The notes below the pieces were generated by a model that saw nothing but the letters and a program-made list of their open reading frames with translations, was not told where the DNA came from and made no database searches. A stretch of DNA of 59,600 nucleotides, from contig NCEF01000013.1 in the NCBI GenBank assembly GCA_002280565.1, forward strand, positions 1 through 59,600, given 5' to 3'. This DNA comes from Sphingomonas sp. 32-66-10 (lineage in GTDB: Bacteria; Pseudomonadota; Alphaproteobacteria; Sphingomonadales; Sphingomonadaceae). Both the position numbers and the translations under genes were made by a program. Of this stretch, positions 26,653 through 36,087 are shown in pieces; the first letter of the stretch is position 1; every line of letters starts with the position of its first letter.

Positions 26653-27537
26653 ATGACCAAGTTCAACCTTGCCGCAATCGCCGCGATCGCGCTGCTCGTC
26701 GGCGCTCCCGCGCCGCTTGCCGCGCGCCAGACGACGGCGCCGACCGCCGCTTCGCAGGAGGCGTCCAAGCGCCTCCTGCCGCTGGAGGGCGGGCAGAATT
26801 TCCGCGACCTTGGCGGCTACCGCACCACCGACGGGCGGATGGTCAAATGGGGCACGATCTTCCGGTCGGGCACGATGACCAAGCTGAGCGACGCGGATTT
26901 CCGCTACCTCGCGGACAAGGGCCTCAAGACCGTGGTCGACCTGCGTTCGACCAGCGAGCGCAAGAAGGAGCCGGTGGCATGGCCGCTGCCGGGCAGCCCG
27001 CAGGTCCACGAGAAGGACTATGAGATCGATTATTCGATGATGGCGGTGCTCGCCAAGCCAGGCCTGACCGGGGCAGAGGCGCGCGCGGTGATGGCGACAT
27101 TCTACCGCGAGGTGCCGAAGACCTTTGCCGACCAGTATAAGCTGATCTTCGCCGAACTGCTCGGCGGCGACGCGCCGCTGGCGTTCAACTGTTCGGCTGG
27201 CAAGGACCGTACCGGGGTCGCTGCGGCGCTGGTGTTGAGCGTGCTGGGGGTGCCGCGCGAGACGGTGATCGCGGACTATCTGCTGTCGAACGAGACGTTC
27301 AAGCCAGTCGAGAGCGAAGCCGACAAAAATGATCCGCAGATGCTGTTCTTCGCGCGGCTGCCCGCCGATGTCCGTCAAGCGCTGATGGGTGTCGACCGGT
27401 CGTATATCGAAGCCGCGTTTGCGACGATCGACAGCTGGCCCGGAGGGGCAGAGACCTATTACCTCGAGCAGCTTGGCCTCGACCCCAAGGCAATCGCGAC
27501 GCTGCGCGACAAGCTGCTGGTTCGCGCGCCGGCCTGA
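26653..27537 (+). CDS. Secreted tyrosine/lipid-type protein phosphatase (Y_phosphatase3-like)
   Basis: Protein of 294 residues with a signal peptide (cleavage near LAARQT). The entry motif is GGQNFRDLGGYRTTDGRMVKW, and FRSGTMTKL follows. The phosphatase loop is NCSAGKDRTG, which gives C-x5-R with Cys at about residue 180. The residue before the cysteine is Asn where most relatives have His. Family members (such as LipA and MptpB) act on phosphotyrosine or phosphoinositides. It lies 11 bp after the receptor gene with a good ribosome binding site (aaggaa). I infer that it releases phosphate or the carrier moiety in the periplasm for the receptor's ligand. Confidence 0.92.
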   Translation: MTKFNLAAIAAIALLVGAPAPLAARQTTAPTAASQEASKRLLPLEGGQNFRDLGGYRTTDGRMVKWGTIFRSGTMTKLSDADFRYLADKGLKTVVDLRSTSERKKEPVAWPLPGSPQVHEKDYEIDYSMMAVLAKPGLTGAEARAVMATFYREVPKTFADQYKLIFAELLGGDAPLAFNCSAGKDRTGVAAALVLSVLGVPRETVIADYLLSNETFKPVESEADKNDPQMLFFARLPADVRQALMGVDRSYIEAAFATIDSWPGGAETYYLEQLGLDPKAIATLRDKLLVRAPA

Positions 27538-27562
27538 TCGCGCGATTTGGTTCCCCGACTTC

Positions 27563-27600
27563 ATGGCCCGGTGCGAAAGGCGCGCCGGGCCATTTTTTTT
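27563..27600 (+). terminator. Intrinsic terminator of the receptor-phosphatase operon
   Basis: A 13-bp stem (27563-27575 with 27581-27593, one T-G pair, loop AAAGG) is followed by a run of eight T ending at 27600. It lies 25 bp after the phosphatase stop codon. Confidence 0.95.
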
Positions 27601-28002
27601 GCGGATTGCTGGAGAGATTTCCACGCCTTCGTGCTGCGGGTGGCGGGCCGGTGCGAGGTGTCGTCGATGCTCGATGCCCATGCGTTGCGCGCGGCTGTCC
27701 ATCGGCATGCGCCCGACCAGGTGGTGTCAGAGATCAAGGCTATCCGCGCCGAGGTGCCTGTCCACTGTCGGCGACGGATCTGCCCCTCCGGGCGCTCGGG
27801 CTGAAGGCGCCCTGATGGCCACCATGCGAGTCATTAACAGACGAACCCGAAGGGCGTCGTTGTCGTGCGGATCACGGGTCGAGGACCATCGTTATGCCCC
27901 CGGTCGTTCACTTCGGCGTTGTGGAGCGGTCGGTACGTCGCGCTTCTGCGCAGAAGAACTCGCCGCAGTGGGCCGGGCGACACGACGGCGCCGGCCCGAT
28001 CC
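27601..28002. other. Intergenic region without a supported gene
   Basis: The 402 bases lie between the terminator of the phosphatase operon and the stop of the convergent STN receptor gene. Several short frames are open on both strands, but they are Arg/Ser-rich and lack family features. I see no clear terminator for the minus-strand receptor operon here. Confidence 0.5.
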
Positions 28003-30843
28003 TCAGAAGCGATGCCGCGCGGTCAACCGCAATGTCCGCCCAAATTCGGGGCGCGCGAGAAAATACCGACTTGTGGGATCCCCCGCTTCGAATGCACCGG
28101 TGCGCGGGTTTCCTTCGGTCAGGCCCAGACTGTTGGTCACATTGTCCACCCGCAACGCGACCGACCAACCCGACTTCAATTGCGCAGTCGCGGCTAGGTC
28201 GAGCAATGTGTAGGGCGGCAGCTCTCGCGTGTTGGCAATGTCGGCGTAACGGCGTCCGAACAGCGCAAGGCTCGCCTCGACGCGCAGCCGCCCCCCGGCA
28301 AGGGTCAGGGCCGGCATTGCCCGCAGGTTCAGGGGTGGCACGCGGACCAAATGATTTCCCCGATAATCGCGCTTGATGGGGACGCCACCGACCAGCTCGG
28401 TGAACTGGAAATCCCGGTAGCGCGAGTCCTGAAGCGTCGCGAGCAAGGTGAAGTCGAATGGCTCGACGGGTCGGAAGACCGCCTCGATCTCTGCACCGAG
28501 CGCACCGGTCCCGGCAATCGCAGTGCGCTCGACATAGGTGTTGGTCACGGTGTCGAACCGCCGATCGACAAAGGGAAGCCGATCGAAACGCGTGTAAAAG
28601 AGCGTCGCGGACAGGGTAAGATGCTTACCCGCGTGCTTGACTCCTGCTTCGGCCATGCGGATCGGCACGCTTGCTTGGTCGCTGCGCATCGGATTGCCGA
28701 TGAATTCGCTCGAGCTGGGCAGACGGAAGCTGTCGGTATAGCGGGCGAACAGGCTGCTGCGGGGCGACAGGCCGACGCTGGCACCAATCGACCAGCCGGC
28801 ATCCGCATAGTGGTGGCGCACCTGCGTGACGGTTCCCGACGGCGCGGTCACCGCATCATCGGCGAGCGTCGTCGGGTCGCCCAGATCCACGGCGATGGTG
28901 CCGGCGACGCGACCGCGCACCCGTACCCGCTCCCAGCGCAGTCCCAAGTCGATCCGCACCTCTGGCGCGACTTGCCATTCGTCGGCAGCGTAGAAGGCCA
29001 GGGCGCTGCTGCGCATGTCTGCATCGTCATACAGCGAGCCATAGCGCTGGAAACCATTGTCGGTGACGCGTCCGATGACCGCACCAGCTTGGTCCAATGC
29101 AACCACGTCGAGACGTCGGGCCTGTCCTTCGACCGCCAGAAGCGCGGTGCTGGTGTAACGATGAAAGCCGTAGCTATAGTCGGCGACGGTGAGCCCGGCG
29201 GCGATTTGATGGGTCCCGCCCCAGCGCAATGTCCCGGAAAGCCGCTGATCGGTCACGACCTCACGCATCGGCAAATCGATCGTCATCAGGTTGCCGCCCA
29301 GGGTCAACCCGCTCCCGGCCATGTCGAATGCCGCCCCGCTCCCCGCATAACGCAGCGCCAGCGCGGTGGTGTTGGGGAACGCGGAGCGCGCGGTCGCCGT
29401 CAGACCGGCAAGGAATGTCTCCGCCGGAACGGGAGAGCCGGTCGGGAACAGGGCATTGCGTTGCGTTTCGCTCCTCCGAAAGCGGCTGCGCGATGTGATC
29501 GACCAGCCCGAGCCGAGCGGAATGCGCGCAGCGGCGGTCATGCTGGTCAGCCGGGTTGTGGTACCGCGGTCCAGGTTGAAATCGACCGTTCCGCGCGCGC
29601 TGCGCATCGCTACGCCATTGGTGTCGGGGCCGGCAAGTGTATCGGCAAGCGGGTCAAAGCCGGGGATCGGCACCACCGACCCGTCATCGGCAAAGCCCAG
29701 GGGAACCGGGAGGTAGAACGCAACGCGATCGGCGATATGCTTGACGTCCAGCATCAACTCATGACCGCCGTCGCGCCAGATCAGGCTGGCGCGCGCCTGC
29801 CCGCCCTCATCGGCGCGAAACCCAGTGTTCCGGCGTCCGTCGCTGATCCGGAAGAAGCCGCCGACAGTCGCCCCGATATTAGCGCTCAACTGCCATGCGG
29901 CATGCCCATCAACCCGCGCATAGGCCTCTGGTCCGACTGTCAGCGCAAGTGCGCCCCCGCGATGGTCCAGGCCATTGCGGCTGATGAAATTGACCACACC
30001 GGCGGGCGCGTTGGAGGAGAAGAGCGACGAGGGCCCGCCGCGGACGGCTTCCACCCGCGCGATCGTGTCGTCGACGCGAAAGGACTGGTCCGTGTTGAAG
30101 AAGCCGAGCGCGCCGTCATACTGGACCGGCAGCCCATTCTCCTCGATCGCGACGGATGAAAATCCATCGGTCGGAATCCCGCGTGCGCGGACATTGTTCG
30201 CCGCCTCGCCACCCGACGATTCGATCCAGAAGCCGGGCACCAGCTTCAGCAATTCCGCCGTTGGCCGGGTGATATTGGCAGCGAGCCGGGCGTCGTCGAT
30301 CACCGTTACCGAATAGCTGGTCTCGGCGGCGGTCAGGGGGGAGGACATCGGACGTCCGGTGACGACGATTTCAACTGGGTGATCGGCCTCGCCCGGGCCG
30401 GTTGGGGGTGGGCTGCGCCAAGCCGGCTTGCGGGCTGGTGCAGCGGCGGGGGCGGCGCGGGTGCGCGGCGGCGCGAGCCCCAGCGTCACGACGCGGGGCC
30501 GTGCCGAAACAATGCGCAGCCCGCTTCCTGCGATCAAGCGTTCGATCGCGGCGCGCGGCGTCATGCGACCGCGCAGCGCGCGGCTGTTACGGCCACGGAT
30601 CGCCGCGTGCGGAAACAGGATCTGGACCCCCGCCTGTCGCGCCGCCTGGGTCAGGGCATCGGCAAGCGGCTGAGCCGGAACGTCGAACGCGATCGTCTCG
30701 GACTTCTGCGCTGCGCTGCTCGGCGGCGCCAGCACCAGTGGCAGCGGCGCGGCCAGCGCGAGCGCGCCGACCCACGCCCGGCGCGCCCGTCGCACCGGGA
30801 CGGGCGCGCCTGAAGTCAACGGTGCGGGGAATGGGCTCGCCAT
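28003..30843 (-). CDS. TonB-dependent receptor with STN signalling domain
   Basis: Outer-membrane receptor of 946 residues. After the signal region (LPLVLAPPSSAAQ) it has an STN domain (about 45-125: FDVPAQPLADALTQAARQAG, ending IVSARPRVVTLG). This domain contacts FecR-type anti-sigma factors in transducing receptors. The TonB box (EIVVTGRPM), plug (PGFWIESSGGEAANNVRARG) and barrel follow; it ends in LRLTARHRF. The plug and barrel are strikingly like those of the receptor at 32392-34902, so the two are paralogues. The start ATG at 30843 overlaps the end of the metallohydrolase gene by 45 bp. It is the last gene of the FecI-FecR locus and the likely sensor for it. Confidence 0.93.
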   Translation of the reverse strand: MASPFPAPLTSGAPVPVRRARRAWVGALALAAPLPLVLAPPSSAAQKSETIAFDVPAQPLADALTQAARQAGVQILFPHAAIRGRNSRALRGRMTPRAAIERLIAGSGLRIVSARPRVVTLGLAPPRTRAAPAAAPARKPAWRSPPPTGPGEADHPVEIVVTGRPMSSPLTAAETSYSVTVIDDARLAANITRPTAELLKLVPGFWIESSGGEAANNVRARGIPTDGFSSVAIEENGLPVQYDGALGFFNTDQSFRVDDTIARVEAVRGGPSSLFSSNAPAGVVNFISRNGLDHRGGALALTVGPEAYARVDGHAAWQLSANIGATVGGFFRISDGRRNTGFRADEGGQARASLIWRDGGHELMLDVKHIADRVAFYLPVPLGFADDGSVVPIPGFDPLADTLAGPDTNGVAMRSARGTVDFNLDRGTTTRLTSMTAAARIPLGSGWSITSRSRFRRSETQRNALFPTGSPVPAETFLAGLTATARSAFPNTTALALRYAGSGAAFDMAGSGLTLGGNLMTIDLPMREVVTDQRLSGTLRWGGTHQIAAGLTVADYSYGFHRYTSTALLAVEGQARRLDVVALDQAGAVIGRVTDNGFQRYGSLYDDADMRSSALAFYAADEWQVAPEVRIDLGLRWERVRVRGRVAGTIAVDLGDPTTLADDAVTAPSGTVTQVRHHYADAGWSIGASVGLSPRSSLFARYTDSFRLPSSSEFIGNPMRSDQASVPIRMAEAGVKHAGKHLTLSATLFYTRFDRLPFVDRRFDTVTNTYVERTAIAGTGALGAEIEAVFRPVEPFDFTLLATLQDSRYRDFQFTELVGGVPIKRDYRGNHLVRVPPLNLRAMPALTLAGGRLRVEASLALFGRRYADIANTRELPPYTLLDLAATAQLKSGWSVALRVDNVTNSLGLTEGNPRTGAFEAGDPTSRYFLARPEFGRTLRLTARHRF

Positions 30844-30886
30844 GCGCGTCTGATGGCCATGCTCGGCGACAATCGTGTTGCACCGG

Positions 30887-32392
30887 TCATGGGACCACGC
30901 GCACCGCATTGCCGATGGCGATCAGCTTCCCATCCCGATCGCGCATTTGAATGCGGATTGCACGCAGGCCGGGCGCGGCTGGGAGATCCAGCGTCCGGGG
31001 CAAGTTGGCCAGGGGGTAGCGGGCGATCGGCTTGGCCCCGTCGAGCAGTTCCAGTTCGGCACCCTCCGGACCGCGCAGGTCAGGGGTCAGCGCCAATGCC
31101 GCACCCGAATTGCGCAGTTTGTCGCCCATCGCGGCCTGCGCTCCGCCGCTGGCAAGCGTGAAGTCCAGATGCACGTCGCCAGCGCCGGTCAGGTCGATAA
31201 ACACGCGGCCACTGCGGATCCCGGCCAGGATCGCCGCCTGGCTCAGGTCCTGCGCATGGACGACAGTGGTCGGCACGCCGACAGCACCAAATCCGGCCTT
31301 GGCGGGATCGTGATTGTCGCTCCCGCCCACTGCGGTGACGGCATAGCCTGCAGCGAGGCCGTCGAGCCAGAAGGGCGTGCCTGTCAGCGGCCCTTCGGGC
31401 CCGAGCGGCGTTCCGCCATTGACCGCCTCGACCGCATCGACCTTGCTCCAGTCAAACCCGGGCATGGTCCAGCCACAGCCCATGCACGCCTCGCCCGAGG
31501 GCATGCGCGGATGGTTGATCGACAAGATGCCGCCGAGTGCATGGACCCGGTCGGCAATGCGTGCAAAGCCATTGTCGATCCCTTCTGCGATCCGGAAGTC
31601 GATGTCCGACGTGATGCCGAAAATATTGAAGTGGCCGAAAAACGTCGTGACCTCGCGGCCCGGGATCAGCAGCATGTCGTCATAAGCGGGGGCGAGTTCG
31701 CGCAGCGCCGCCGCATGGGTCGACGTATTATGTTCGGTCATCGCGACGAAATCGAGATGACGCGCGCGCGCCGCGTCGAGCGTGCGGACCAGCGGGCACG
31801 GGACGCGGCGCCCGCGCGCGCTGTCGCACGATCCGTCGCTATGGCCGCTGTGCAGGTGCAGGTCGCCGCGATACCAGCCGGGGCCGCGGCCCTCGCTCGG
31901 GCTGGGCAGCACCTGCGTTTCGGCGCCGCGCAGGAACCACACCCGCGCGGTCCAGCGCGCGGACACGCCCTTGCGGATATTCGGCACGGACAGCGACAGC
32001 GCCCATTCGCCCGGCGTCAGCGGGCCGGGAAGATAGGATGGCGTGGCGTCGGACCGCGCAATGGTGAAATTGGGCTTGTTGCCGCCACTGGCTCCACGGA
32101 ACCCGTTCGGGTCGGTGATGCCAAGGTCGATCACCGTCCGGTCTTCGCGCCGGTTATAATCGAACGCGACGACCAGCCGGTCGACGCCGTCGGGCATGAC
32201 AAAGGGTGCGCGCAGATAGCGTTGATGGTCCCCGCCGTTGATCATGCCGCTCAGCTGTAGATCGGGCGTGCGGGACGGAATCTGAGCCGCGGCAGAGCCG
32301 GGCCAGAACAGGGCGATGAGGAGCAAAAGAGCGGCCACCGGTCCGAAGACCGGCGGCCGAGAGGCTTCCTCTGGGGACCAGAGGCGAACCAT
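30887..32392 (-). CDS. Secreted PHP-domain metallohydrolase (CehA/McbA-like)
   Basis: Protein of 501 residues with a signal peptide or TM segment ending near SAAAQ. An N-terminal beta domain precedes a PHP-type phosphoesterase fold. Metal-binding motifs are DLHLHSGHSDGS, MTEHN, SINHP and GGSDNHDP. Family relatives include the carbaryl hydrolases CehA and McbA, and many uncharacterised proteins. The start ATG shares a base with the stop of the upstream receptor (TGATG), and its end overlaps the next receptor, so all three are tightly coupled. I infer that it hydrolyses the ligand carried by these receptors; which ester or phosphoester is unknown. Confidence 0.9.
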   Translation of the reverse strand: MVRLWSPEEASRPPVFGPVAALLLLIALFWPGSAAAQIPSRTPDLQLSGMINGGDHQRYLRAPFVMPDGVDRLVVAFDYNRREDRTVIDLGITDPNGFRGASGGNKPNFTIARSDATPSYLPGPLTPGEWALSLSVPNIRKGVSARWTARVWFLRGAETQVLPSPSEGRGPGWYRGDLHLHSGHSDGSCDSARGRRVPCPLVRTLDAARARHLDFVAMTEHNTSTHAAALRELAPAYDDMLLIPGREVTTFFGHFNIFGITSDIDFRIAEGIDNGFARIADRVHALGGILSINHPRMPSGEACMGCGWTMPGFDWSKVDAVEAVNGGTPLGPEGPLTGTPFWLDGLAAGYAVTAVGGSDNHDPAKAGFGAVGVPTTVVHAQDLSQAAILAGIRSGRVFIDLTGAGDVHLDFTLASGGAQAAMGDKLRNSGAALALTPDLRGPEGAELELLDGAKPIARYPLANLPRTLDLPAAPGLRAIRIQMRDRDGKLIAIGNAVRVVP

Positions 32393-34902
32393 CAGAAGTC
32401 GAACGAAACCGAAGCGCGCACGGTCCGCCCGAAGGTGGGCCGCGCAAGGAAGTAGCGTGCCGTGGGATCGCCCGTGTTGAACGACCCGGCCCGCGGATTC
32501 CCCTCGGTCAGCCCCAGCGCGTTGGTCAGGTTAGACACGTTGAGACCAAGCGCCAGCGCATCGGTGACCTGAGCGCGGGCGTTGAGGTTGAACAGCGTGA
32601 AGGCCGGGAGACGCTGCGAGTTTGCAACATCGGGATAGCGCTTCGTGTAATGTTCGACCTCGAGCTCGGCGCGGAACTTGCCGTCGAACAGGTTGACGCC
32701 CGGGACGGCGCGCAAGGCGAGCTGCGGAACGCGGATCAACTGGTTGCCGTCGAAGTTGCGAACCACCGGGCTGCCATTGACGACCTCGGTATAGGTAAAG
32801 CCCTTATACTGCGGGTCCTGCCAGGTCGCCTGGACCGACAGGTCGAAGAACTCGGCGGGACGGATCAGCGCCTCGACCTCGACGCCCCAGGTTTCGGTGT
32901 CGGCAAAGACCGTGCGGAACTCATAGCTGTTGGTCGTGGTGTTGAACCGTGCGTCGGTGAACGAGATGCCCTCAAACTTCGAATAGAAGCCGGTGGCGAA
33001 CAGGTTGAAGACGCGACTGCCATATTTGACGCCGAGTTCGGCCATCGTGATCGGAACCGCCAGTTGGTCGGTGCGGGTCGCATTGCCATTGAACTCGCCG
33101 GCGCTTGGCAGCTTGAACGTGTCGGTGTAGCGCGCGAACACGCCCATATCGTCCGAAAGCTGATAGTTGACGCCCAGCGTCCAGCCCCAGTCACTATAGC
33201 GGCGATCGATCGCAGTGTAGGTGCCGGTGCCGGTCAGCACCTGGTTGTCGGCGAGTGTCGTCGGATCGCCCAGATCGACCGTGCGCTTGTTGGCAACCAG
33301 ACCAGAGATTTTGGTCTGTTCCCAGCGCGCGGCGACATCGATGCGCAGCGCGTCGGTCACCTGCCATTCGTCGCCCGCATAGAATGCGAGATTGTCTACG
33401 CTGACCCCGACATTGTCATAGAGCGAGCCGTAGCGCTGGAACCCGTTGTCGGTCGCGCGACCGACGACGGTGCCCGCCGCGTTGACCGCCACCACATCGA
33501 CGCGCCGCGCATTGCCAGTGACGTCGAGCAGGGTGGTCCCCATGTAGCGGTCGAACCGATAGTCATAGCCGCCAACCGTCATGCCGAGCGCGAAACTGTG
33601 CTTGCCTGCGGCCTCAAACTGCGCGGTGAAGCGATTGTCGACAATCAGTTCCTCGATCGGAACGCTGACCGACAACAGGTTGCCGCCGACCACCAGGCCG
33701 TTGCCGTTGGTGGTGCTGGTCACCGGACCGCTGCCGTCGACATAGCGGGCCTGAAGCGCGGTCGCGCCCGGGAATGCCGCGAGCACGGTCGGCGCGACCC
33801 CGGCGAGGAAGGTCCCCACCTCGGTCACATTGCCGGTCGGGAACATCGCGTTGCGCAGGATGTCGGCATCCTTGTAACGGATCCGCGTCTGGAAACCGAA
33901 GGTATCGTCGAGGCGCAGATCGGCCGAGAGCGTGACTTGAGTCAGCTTGGTATGCGACCCTTCGGTCAGGTCGAAGGCATAGGGCTGACCGACATTCTTG
34001 ATCAGCACATCGTCGGTGCCCGGCCCGGCCAGCGTGTCCTTGCGCGAGTCAAAGCCCGGCACATCGATGATCTCGCCATTCGCGCCGAAGGTCAGCGGAA
34101 CAGGAAGGTAGAAGGGGACGCGATCGTCGATATGCTTGACGTCCAGCATCACGCGGTTTTCGCCATCGTCATAATCGACCGTACCGCGAATCTGGCCGCC
34201 TTTTTCTGCAGTGAAGCCCATGTCGCGCATGCCATCGCTCTGACGATAGAAGCCGCCGACGAACACGCCGATCGTGTCGGTCAGGCGGGTGCCGTAATAG
34301 GCATCGACGCGGTGCAGATCATAGTCGCCCCAGGTGTACTTGACCCGGCCGCCGGGATTTTCCGTGCCGCGACGCGTGATGAAATTGACCACGCCACCCG
34401 GTGCGAAGGGGGCAAAGATCGACGCGGGGCCGCCGCGCACCGCCTCGACCCGCGCGACCGTCTCGTCAAAGCGGAACGACTGGTCGGCATTGAGATAGCC
34501 CAGACCGCCGTCATACTGGACCGACAGGCTGTTCTCCTGAAGCGCAACCGACGAATAGCCATCGGTCGGGATGCCGCGCGCCCGGACATTGTTCGACCCT
34601 TCGCCGCCCGAGGACTCGACCCAAAAGCCGGGCACTTGCTTGAACGTTTCCGCCGCCGACACCGGGTTGGTCAAGCGAAGGGTGTCATCGCTCAGCGTGG
34701 TGATCGCGTAGCTTGCCTCGGCCTTGCGCAGATCGCTGCCGCCGACGCGACCGGTCACCACGATCTCGTCGAAATCGCCCCCGCGCGTGGCATCGCTCGC
34801 CGCGGCGTCGCCAGGAGCTTCGCGATTATCCTGCGCCAGCGCGGGCATCGCCAGCGCGCATCCGAGCGCCGCGAGCGAGGCCTGGAACATGTGCTTCTTC
34901 AT
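32392..34902 (-). CDS. TonB-dependent receptor without STN domain
   Basis: Outer-membrane transporter of 836 residues: a signal peptide ending ALAQ, a TonB box (FDEIVVTGRVGG), a plug with VPGFWVESSGGEGSNNVRAR and VARVEAVRGGPASIF, and a barrel ending in TVRASVSFDF. It shares long stretches with the STN receptor at 28003-30843 but lacks the signalling domain. I set the start at the ATG at 34902 (MKKHMFQASLA), which gives a good signal peptide and has ggaa-rich sequence upstream. It is the first structural gene downstream of fecR, with 198 bp between them. Confidence 0.94.
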   Translation of the reverse strand: MKKHMFQASLAALGCALAMPALAQDNREAPGDAAASDATRGGDFDEIVVTGRVGGSDLRKAEASYAITTLSDDTLRLTNPVSAAETFKQVPGFWVESSGGEGSNNVRARGIPTDGYSSVALQENSLSVQYDGGLGYLNADQSFRFDETVARVEAVRGGPASIFAPFAPGGVVNFITRRGTENPGGRVKYTWGDYDLHRVDAYYGTRLTDTIGVFVGGFYRQSDGMRDMGFTAEKGGQIRGTVDYDDGENRVMLDVKHIDDRVPFYLPVPLTFGANGEIIDVPGFDSRKDTLAGPGTDDVLIKNVGQPYAFDLTEGSHTKLTQVTLSADLRLDDTFGFQTRIRYKDADILRNAMFPTGNVTEVGTFLAGVAPTVLAAFPGATALQARYVDGSGPVTSTTNGNGLVVGGNLLSVSVPIEELIVDNRFTAQFEAAGKHSFALGMTVGGYDYRFDRYMGTTLLDVTGNARRVDVVAVNAAGTVVGRATDNGFQRYGSLYDNVGVSVDNLAFYAGDEWQVTDALRIDVAARWEQTKISGLVANKRTVDLGDPTTLADNQVLTGTGTYTAIDRRYSDWGWTLGVNYQLSDDMGVFARYTDTFKLPSAGEFNGNATRTDQLAVPITMAELGVKYGSRVFNLFATGFYSKFEGISFTDARFNTTTNSYEFRTVFADTETWGVEVEALIRPAEFFDLSVQATWQDPQYKGFTYTEVVNGSPVVRNFDGNQLIRVPQLALRAVPGVNLFDGKFRAELEVEHYTKRYPDVANSQRLPAFTLFNLNARAQVTDALALGLNVSNLTNALGLTEGNPRAGSFNTGDPTARYFLARPTFGRTVRASVSFDF

Positions 34903-35100
34903 AAATTCCCCTTCCGGAACTTCCCAAGCGGGCGGGCGGCCCTGCGACCGGGCGGAAGCGCGGCGATCTGCGTCGGACACACACCTCCGACGCGCGCCGG
35001 AACGGCCCGCGGGAAGTGGTTCGGTCATCGCTCTGTCGGGTGCTTCCGCTCGTACCCTGCCCGCTAGACGGCGCAGCCAATCGAAACCGCTATCGGCTGC

Positions 35101-36087
35101 TCAATTTTTTTGTTGCGGCGCAGCGGAGGGTGCGGGCGCGCTGTGGCGCAGCACGATCCGGTCGCCCTCATTGCGGCTCTCGATCGCGAAACCCTCGGCA
35201 AGAGCGCGCAGGAAGTCGCTTGGCTCGTCGATCAGGAAGCGCCCGCCCAGTCTCAGCCGCGCGACGCGCGGATCGGCGACCACGATCGGCTTCTCCAGAT
35301 AGCGGCTATATTCGGCGGCTGCCTCTTCGAGTGTCATCCCGTCGAGATGAAGCTCGCCGCGCCGCCATGCTGTGACCGACTCAAGCCGGTCGGCGGTCAG
35401 TCGCCGCACGGTCAGCGCGGCGCCGCGCGCCTCGGCCTGATCGCCCGCCGTCGCTGTTGTGGTGCCCCCGGCGAGCCCGAGCCGCGCACGGCCGGAGAAG
35501 ACGGTCAGCCGCGTCGCGATACGATCCTGACGGAGATTGTAGCGGCCGGGGTCAACAGCGACGCGCAGTGCCCCCGCCTCCAGCAGCAGTGGCCGGACAA
35601 GATCGTCTGCGATTGCGAAACTGGCCTCGCCGCGGCTCAGCCAGAGCTCGCGCCGCTCGCCGAAGCGCCATTCGACGCGGCTATCGGTGTTGAGTTCGAC
35701 CCGGCTGCCGTCGGGAAGCGCGACAGTCCGCCGTTCGCCACGCGCGGTTTCGGCCGAGGCTCGCCGCGTGGTCAGCACCAGCGCAGTCGCGCCCAGACCG
35801 ATTGCTGCGACGCCGCTGGCGGCGAGGCCGCGCAGCAGGGTGCGGCGATCCGCACGGGGCGCGGCGACTTCGACCGTTGGCGTTTCGGACGGCGGCAACA
35901 CCGATCCGCGCAGGTCGCCGGTGCGCTTCCACGTGGCCGCGACCTGCGCAAAGACCGATGCGTGGCGCGGATCGGCGCTGCGCCAGGCTTCGAAGGCTTC
36001 GGGATCTGCGGTGCCCGCGTCGAGGCGGACCAGCCAGTCGGCGGCCTGATTAGTCAGTTTTTGTCGTGTCGGGCCGTTCGCGTCCAT
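35101..36087 (-). CDS. FecR-family anti-sigma factor / signal transducer
   Basis: Inner-membrane protein of 328 residues. The cytoplasmic N-terminal part (DUF4880: QAADWLVRLDAGTADPEAFE) should bind the sigma factor. One TM segment is at about 83-106. A periplasmic FecR domain (ERRTVALPDGSRVELNTDS) and a C-terminal secretin-like domain (SRYLEKPIVVADPRVARLRL) follow. In known systems the last domain meets the STN domain of the receptor. The start overlaps the sigma gene by 34 bp, so the two are translationally coupled. Confidence 0.94.
   Translation of the reverse strand: MDANGPTRQKLTNQAADWLVRLDAGTADPEAFEAWRSADPRHASVFAQVAATWKRTGDLRGSVLPPSETPTVEVAAPRADRRTLLRGLAASGVAAIGLGATALVLTTRRASAETARGERRTVALPDGSRVELNTDSRVEWRFGERRELWLSRGEASFAIADDLVRPLLLEAGALRVAVDPGRYNLRQDRIATRLTVFSGRARLGLAGGTTTATAGDQAEARGAALTVRRLTADRLESVTAWRRGELHLDGMTLEEAAAEYSRYLEKPIVVADPRVARLRLGGRFLIDEPSDFLRALAEGFAIESRNEGDRIVLRHSAPAPSAAPQQKN

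Noticed and set aside
27601-28002. Several overlapping short frames after the phosphatase operon.
   Set aside because: They are Arg/Ser/Cys-rich, have no ribosome binding sites and no family features.
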